Below, piece by piece: positions 60,013-64,000 of a DNA stretch of 64,000 bases. Source of the DNA: Ferribacterium limneticum (lineage in GTDB: Bacteria; Pseudomonadota; Gammaproteobacteria; Burkholderiales; Rhodocyclaceae); the NCBI RefSeq assembly GCF_020510585.1, contig NZ_CP075190.1, forward strand, positions 4,355,141 to 4,419,140, written 5' to 3'. Numbering within the stretch: the stretch's first letter is position 1; each line of letters opens with the position of its first letter. The notes under the pieces are model-generated. The model saw only the letters and a list, made by a program, of their open reading frames with translations, had not been told where the DNA came from and did no database searches. The translations under genes and the position numbers were made by a program.

Positions 60013-61359
60013 CTATTTTCCGATACAAAAACGACTGAAAATCACGCCCAACAGGTCGTCGGCAGTAAATTCGCCGGTAATTTGACTGAGGGATTGTTGA
60101 GTCAGACGGAGTTCTTCGGCAAAAAGTTCGAGTGCCGGAAAACTACCTTCGACGACATTTCGGGCCGCGGCGATATGTTCCTGGGCAGCGGACAAGGCAC
60201 GCAGGTGGCGCTCACGGGCGATGAAAACGTCTTCAGCCTGGTGCCACCCGGCAATACGCAACAACTCTTGGCGCAAGAGTTCTATTCCCTCACCAGAACG
60301 GGCAGATAAGGAAATTGCCGTGGTATCCGGCTCAATGTGGCGTTCGGGCTGGGCACCGGAGAGGTCGATCTTGTTGTAGATGGTGACCCGTTTGAGGCGC
60401 TCCGGCAGGCGGGAAAGGATTTCCTTGTCGGCAGCGCTGACGCCAGTTCTGGCGTCAACCAGCAAGAGGACGGCATCGGCACGTTCTATTTCCTGCCAGC
60501 TGCGGGCAATGCCGATCTTTTCAACCTCGTCTTCGGTCTCGCGAAGGCCGGCAGTATCGATGATGTGTAGCGGAATACCCTCGATCTGGATAGTAGACCG
60601 CAACGCATCGCGGGTAGTGCCGGCAATCGGCGTGACGATGGCCAGATCGTCGCCAGCCAGCCGGTTGAGCAGCGAGGACTTGCCGACATTGGGCTTGCCG
60701 GCCAGCACGACATGCAGGCCGGATTGCAGGAGCTTGCCCTGGCCGGCGCGGTCGAAAATCTGCGCCAGCTTCAGTTGCAGGGTTTCCAGGCGACCAAAGG
60801 CATTGGCCGCCTTGAGAAAATCGATGTCTTCTTCCGGGAAATCGAGCGTGGCTTCGACCAGCATGCGCAGGTTGATCAGTTCGTCGTTGAGTTCGCCGAT
60901 CGCCCGCGAGAACTCGCCCTGCAGGGAGCGGACCGCAGAACGGGCTGCGCTGCTCGTAGCTGCGTCAATGAGGTCGGCAACGGCTTCGGCCTGGGCCAGG
61001 TCCATCTTGCCATTCAGGAAGGCACGACGGCTGAATTCGCCGGGTTCGGCCAGCCTTGCCCCGAGATCGAGACAGCGGGCGAGCAGCATCTGCATGACCA
61101 CCGGACCACCGTGGCCCTGCAACTCGAGAACGTCTTCGCCGGTAAACGATTGGGGGTTCGGGAAAAACAGCAATATTCCGCTGTCGACCGTAGCACCATC
61201 CGCCGCCTTGAAATCAGTTAGCGTTGCGTAACGCGGTTTGGGGGTCTTGCCGGTCAGCGCAAAAGCAAAGGGCAGCAAATTGCTGCCCGAAATGCGGATG
61301 ACGCCGACACCACCACGACCCGGGGCCGTAGCGATGGCGGCGATGGTGTCTGACTTCAC
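60013..61359 (-). CDS. mnmE: tRNA uridine-5-carboxymethylaminomethyl modification GTPase MnmE
   Basis: 448 residues from GTG 61359. N-terminal tetrahydrofolate-binding domain ([20 protein letters not shown]), GTPase domain with [27 protein letters not shown] and the G4/G5 region, and the invariant C-terminal CIGK. With MnmG it makes the cmnm5 modification on wobble uridines. Its start is 4 bp after yidC. Confidence 0.97.
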   Translation of the reverse strand: MKSDTIAAIATAPGRGGVGVIRISGSNLLPFAFALTGKTPKPRYATLTDFKAADGATVDSGILLFFPNPQSFTGEDVLELQGHGGPVVMQMLLARCLDLGARLAEPGEFSRRAFLNGKMDLAQAEAVADLIDAATSSAARSAVRSLQGEFSRAIGELNDELINLRMLVEATLDFPEEDIDFLKAANAFGRLETLQLKLAQIFDRAGQGKLLQSGLHVVLAGKPNVGKSSLLNRLAGDDLAIVTPIAGTTRDALRSTIQIEGIPLHIIDTAGLRETEDEVEKIGIARSWQEIERADAVLLLVDARTGVSAADKEILSRLPERLKRVTIYNKIDLSGAQPERHIEPDTTAISLSARSGEGIELLRQELLRIAGWHQAEDVFIARERHLRALSAAQEHIAAARNVVEGSFPALELFAEELRLTQQSLSQITGEFTADDLLGVIFSRFCIGK

Positions 61360-61362
61360 ACC

Positions 61363-63009
61363 TTAGGCTTTCGCGTCATTGGCAGCCTTGCCGCCGGCGT
61401 CGATAACCCGCGTTATCTGCCACTGCTGGGCAATGGAGAGCACGTTGTTGACCACCCAGTAGAGGACCAGACCGGCCGGGAACCAAAAGAACATGAAGCC
61501 GAAAATCAACGGCATGGCCATCATGACCTTGGCTTGGATCGGGTCTGGCGGCGTCGGGTTGAGTTTGGTCTGGACGAACATCGAGACCATCATGATGACC
61601 GGCAGGATGTAGTACGGGTCAGCCGAAGCCAAATCCTTGATCCACAGGATCCACGGTGCATCGCGCATTTCGACGGCACCGAGCAGCACCCAGTAGAGAG
61701 AAATGAAGACCGGAATCTGGACCAGGATAGGCAGGCAGCCACCGAGCGGATTGACCTTTTCGGTCTGGTACATCTTCATCATTTCCTGGTTCAGGCGCTG
61801 TTTGTCATCACCAAAACGCTCTTTCAACTGCGTCAGGCGTGGCGTCAGAACTTTCATCTTGGCCATCGACTTGTAGGAAGCGGCCGATAACGGGAAGAAA
61901 ATCGCCTTGATGATGATGGTCAGAATGACAATCGCCCAGCCCCAGTTGCCAACCAGCTTGTGGATCGCTTCGAGCGCCCAGAAAATTGGCGCTGCAACCA
62001 CCGTCAACCAGCCGTAGTCGACCACCAGATCCAGTCCGGTCGCCACTTCCTTGAGGGCTGACTGTTCCTGCGGACCGGCATACAAACTGACCGAAGTTTC
62101 GCCCTTGGCTCCTGGTGCGATCTCGGCAACCGGCACAATGACGCCAGTCTGGAAAACGTTGCTGCCTTCAACCTTGCGCATGTAGAACTCGCGCTGGGTC
62201 TTTTCCTTCGGTACCCAGGCAGCCACGAAGTAATGCTGGACCATGGCCAGCCAGCCGTTGTCAGCCGTCTTGGCAAACTTGGCCTTGTTGTCGGCGATAT
62301 GGCCAAAATCGATCTTCTGATACTTCTCCGCGTCGGTATAAACAGCCGGACCGGTAAAGGTCGAGACCATCTTGGTTTCACCCGCCGGCGCCACGTCGTC
62401 GCGCTGCAACTGGTAGTAGGCGTGTGGGGCGATGGCCTTGTCGCTGCCGTTGGCAATCTCCCAGGCAATATCAACCTGATAGGAGCCACGCTTGAAGGTC
62501 AGGATCTTGGCGACCTTGATGCCGTTCTGACTCGTCGATTCGAGCCGCAGTTTCAATTCGTTTGCACCGTCGGCCAGCGTCGTGGCGCCTTCGACATGCT
62601 TGAAGACCGAACGATGCGTTGGCAAACCTTCGCCGATCAGGCCGGCCTGAGCCAGATACTGGTGTGCCGGGTCGAACAGGACAAAGGTCTTGTCCTTGTT
62701 GTCATGTTCCTTGTATTTCAGGAGTTCGAGACCGACCAGATCGCCACCTTGGGTGGAAATGGTTGCCTTCAGCAGATCGGTGGTCACCGTAAAAGTCTCG
62801 GCCGAAGAAACCGGTGCTGAAACTGCAGGGGTGATGGGAGATGCCTTGGCCTGCAGCGAAGCAGACGGCGTTGGGGCAGCGCTGCCCGCTGGGGTTGTTG
62901 CTACCGCGTCGGCGGTCGGCTTCGGCTGGTTATATTTCTGCCAGTTTTCCCAGAGCATGAAGCTCGAGAAAGTGAAGATCATAACCAGTATCAGGCGTCG
63001 AGTATCCAT
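61363..63009 (-). CDS. yidC: Membrane protein insertase YidC
   Basis: 548 residues from ATG 63009. N-terminal anchor, a large periplasmic domain (about residues 60-330), then five helices with the LGGCLPILVQIPVFISLYWVL and VLYWVVNNVLSIAQQW motifs. Inserts proteins into the inner membrane, alone or with SecYEG. An in-frame TTG lies two codons upstream but the ATG is chosen. Confidence 0.97.
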   Translation of the reverse strand: MDTRRLILVMIFTFSSFMLWENWQKYNQPKPTADAVATTPAGSAAPTPSASLQAKASPITPAVSAPVSSAETFTVTTDLLKATISTQGGDLVGLELLKYKEHDNKDKTFVLFDPAHQYLAQAGLIGEGLPTHRSVFKHVEGATTLADGANELKLRLESTSQNGIKVAKILTFKRGSYQVDIAWEIANGSDKAIAPHAYYQLQRDDVAPAGETKMVSTFTGPAVYTDAEKYQKIDFGHIADNKAKFAKTADNGWLAMVQHYFVAAWVPKEKTQREFYMRKVEGSNVFQTGVIVPVAEIAPGAKGETSVSLYAGPQEQSALKEVATGLDLVVDYGWLTVVAAPIFWALEAIHKLVGNWGWAIVILTIIIKAIFFPLSAASYKSMAKMKVLTPRLTQLKERFGDDKQRLNQEMMKMYQTEKVNPLGGCLPILVQIPVFISLYWVLLGAVEMRDAPWILWIKDLASADPYYILPVIMMVSMFVQTKLNPTPPDPIQAKVMMAMPLIFGFMFFWFPAGLVLYWVVNNVLSIAQQWQITRVIDAGGKAANDAKA

Positions 63010-63035
63010 GAACAACCTACAAAAGAATTCTTGAA

Positions 63036-63248
63036 TCAGGGTACAGGATCATACCCACCAGGATGCCATGGGTGGCAACGGCCGACTCTTTTCAAGCCCA
63101 GCCAGCCACCCCGGAAGGCGCCATATTTCTGTACAGCTTCCACCATATAAACCGAGCAACTCGGCTCATGGCGGCAGCTTCGCCCGAGAAATGGGCTGAT
63201 CGCGTATTGATAGACGCGAATCAGCGCAATCAACAGGTACTTCATCAT
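63036..63248 (-). CDS. yidD: Membrane protein insertion efficiency factor YidD
   Basis: 70 residues with [23 protein letters not shown] and the closing [14 protein letters not shown], the whole family pattern. Its ATG overlaps the rnpA stop by 4 bp. Confidence 0.97.
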   Translation of the reverse strand: MMKYLLIALIRVYQYAISPFLGRSCRHEPSCSVYMVEAVQKYGAFRGGWLGLKRVGRCHPWHPGGYDPVP

Positions 63249-63613
63249 TCTTCCCGCTTCGGCCGAGGCCGTTGCAGTTTATTCAGCAGGGCCAGAAAAT
63301 CCTCAGCCAGCAACTTGCCGTCGAGCAGCGCCGGTTTTGCTGCCAGTCTGACCACTAGATCGACTGGCGGCAAGCCTGCCAGCCGCAGCCGAAACTGCTC
63401 GCGAACCACGCGCTTGACCTTGTTGCGATCGACTGCCCGTTTGAGCAGTTTTTTGGCGACAACAAGACCCAGACGTGCTTCGGTATTTCCTTCGGGGCGC
63501 GGCTGATAATGCAGCATCAGCAGCTTGCCTCGAATTGCCCTCCTGAAACCAAAAACGGATGAGAACTCATCCGTTTTTGTCAGGCGATAGCGTCGGGCGA
63601 AGGTTTGTTCCAC
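63245..63613 (-). CDS. rnpA: Ribonuclease P protein component
   Basis: 122 residues from GTG 63613. RnpA signature [16 protein letters not shown]. It assists the RnpB RNA in removing 5-prime leaders from precursor tRNAs. Start overlaps nothing; rpmH lies 17 bp upstream. Confidence 0.96.
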   Translation of the reverse strand: MEQTFARRYRLTKTDEFSSVFGFRRAIRGKLLMLHYQPRPEGNTEARLGLVVAKKLLKRAVDRNKVKRVVREQFRLRLAGLPPVDLVVRLAAKPALLDGKLLAEDFLALLNKLQRPRPKREE

Positions 63614-63630
63614 CTCGCCGAACGTCCGGT

Positions 63631-63765
63631 TTATACGGCCAGACGCGTGCGACCCTTGGCGCGGCGAGCAGCAATGACTGCACGGCCACCCTTGGTGCGC
63701 ATACGGACCAGGAAGCCATGGGTGCGCTTGCGGCGCACGACCGACGGTTGATACGTGCGTTTCAT
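63631..63765 (-). CDS. rpmH: 50S ribosomal protein L34
   Basis: 44 residues from ATG 63765 to [23 protein letters not shown], then [19 protein letters not shown] and RLAV. It is the canonical L34 of full length. Adjacent to rnpA and before the dnaA side, the universal arrangement near oriC. Confidence 0.98.
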   Translation of the reverse strand: MKRTYQPSVVRRKRTHGFLVRMRTKGGRAVIAARRAKGRTRLAV

Positions 63766-63800
63766 GTTGTTATCCCTTGATGTGCGAAGAAAAACGCGTG

Positions 63801-63830
63801 ATTACACCTTGTTTGAAGGTGCTTTGTCAA
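63801..63830 (-). promoter_or_regulatory. Promoter of rpmH-rnpA
   Basis: TTGACA (complement 63825-63830), 18-bp spacer, TGTAAT (complement 63801-63806). The -35 is perfect. Confidence 0.7.
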
Positions 63831-63850
63831 GATCAATTATTTTCCAAAGC

Positions 63851-63859
63851 TGTGGATAA
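63851..63859. promoter_or_regulatory. DnaA box upstream of dnaA
   Basis: TGTGGATAA, the complement of the perfect box TTATCCACA, in the stretch between rpmH and the presumed dnaA start. The last bases of the window (GGGGAGGAGTG) look like a ribosome-binding site just before a start codon at or beyond the window edge. Otherwise 63766-64000 holds no gene. Confidence 0.65.
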
Positions 63860-64000
63860 CTTCCCGGATGGCGGGTAGAATCTTGGCTTCGCTGGTCTCC
63901 GTCCGGTCATCAGCTTATTCAAAAAACGGTTTTTAAATCAAGTATCTAATAACCGCCATCGAGGTCAAAATCGAATGCGCGGGGAGGAGTGTTTTCGTCA

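Overview
The window looks like chromosomal DNA from a GC-rich betaproteobacterium, most likely of the Rhodocyclales (Dechloromonas/Azonexus-like). This rests on gene content and order: hprK-ptsN-hpf-rpoN-lptB and recX-recA at the left, rpmH-rnpA-yidD-yidC-mnmE at the right, and an aryl-polyene pigment cluster in between. No transposase, integrase, CRISPR array, rRNA or complete tRNA is seen. The right edge is next to the replication origin: rpmH is followed by a DnaA box and probably by dnaA just beyond base 64000.

Layout. 1-6.2 kb: end of an FHA-domain protein, a PsiF-like protein, then a leftward housekeeping block (hprK, ptsN, hpf, rpoN, lptB, recX, recA). 6.4-7.3 kb: a near-consensus LexA box in front of a small exported protein and an RluA-type pseudouridine synthase, divergent from recA. 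7.4-31.6 kb: transporters, a P-type ATPase, a CNNM protein, an ABC exporter whose ATPase and permease lie about 10 kb apart, a TPR protein, a radical SAM protein, and an anaerobic respiration operon (octaheme cytochrome c, cytochrome b, DUF3373 outer-membrane protein, small periplasmic protein) behind an FNR/NNR-type operator. 31.7-56.7 kb: an aryl-polyene (xanthomonadin-type) cluster in three blocks, with a chorismatase (XanB2-like) for the aromatic head group, interrupted by dcuB and a hydrolase and by an antiporter/thioredoxin group. 56.7-64 kb: a radical SAM protein, a TSUP permease, an AT-rich stretch with several DnaA-box-like sites, and the mnmE-yidC-yidD-rnpA-rpmH block.

The most unusual signal is a dispersed repeat of about 36 bp, about 14 copies (some degenerate). 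Its core is CACGGTCAACCGGAAAAA, a short variable spacer, then GGCCAAAATTGAAAT. Twelve copies point the same way, toward the presumed origin. Most lie between genes, but several lie inside genes in frame. Three unrelated proteins (a P-type ATPase, an acyltransferase and a lipoprotein) carry the same repeat-encoded peptide pattern F-x-F-G-x-x-F-R-[LS]-T-V, which in the lipoprotein forms the start of the signal peptide. One copy supplies the Shine-Dalgarno sequence of a fabG-like gene. Single genes (an MFS transporter and dcuB) are bracketed by direct copies.

Three parS-type sites (16.6, 39.7 and 54.6 kb) mark this as the origin-proximal segregation region. One abuts a repeat copy, and another repeat copy carries an insert with a parS half-site. 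Coordinates and motifs come from reading the sequence by eye; family names come from recalled motifs, not from database searches.
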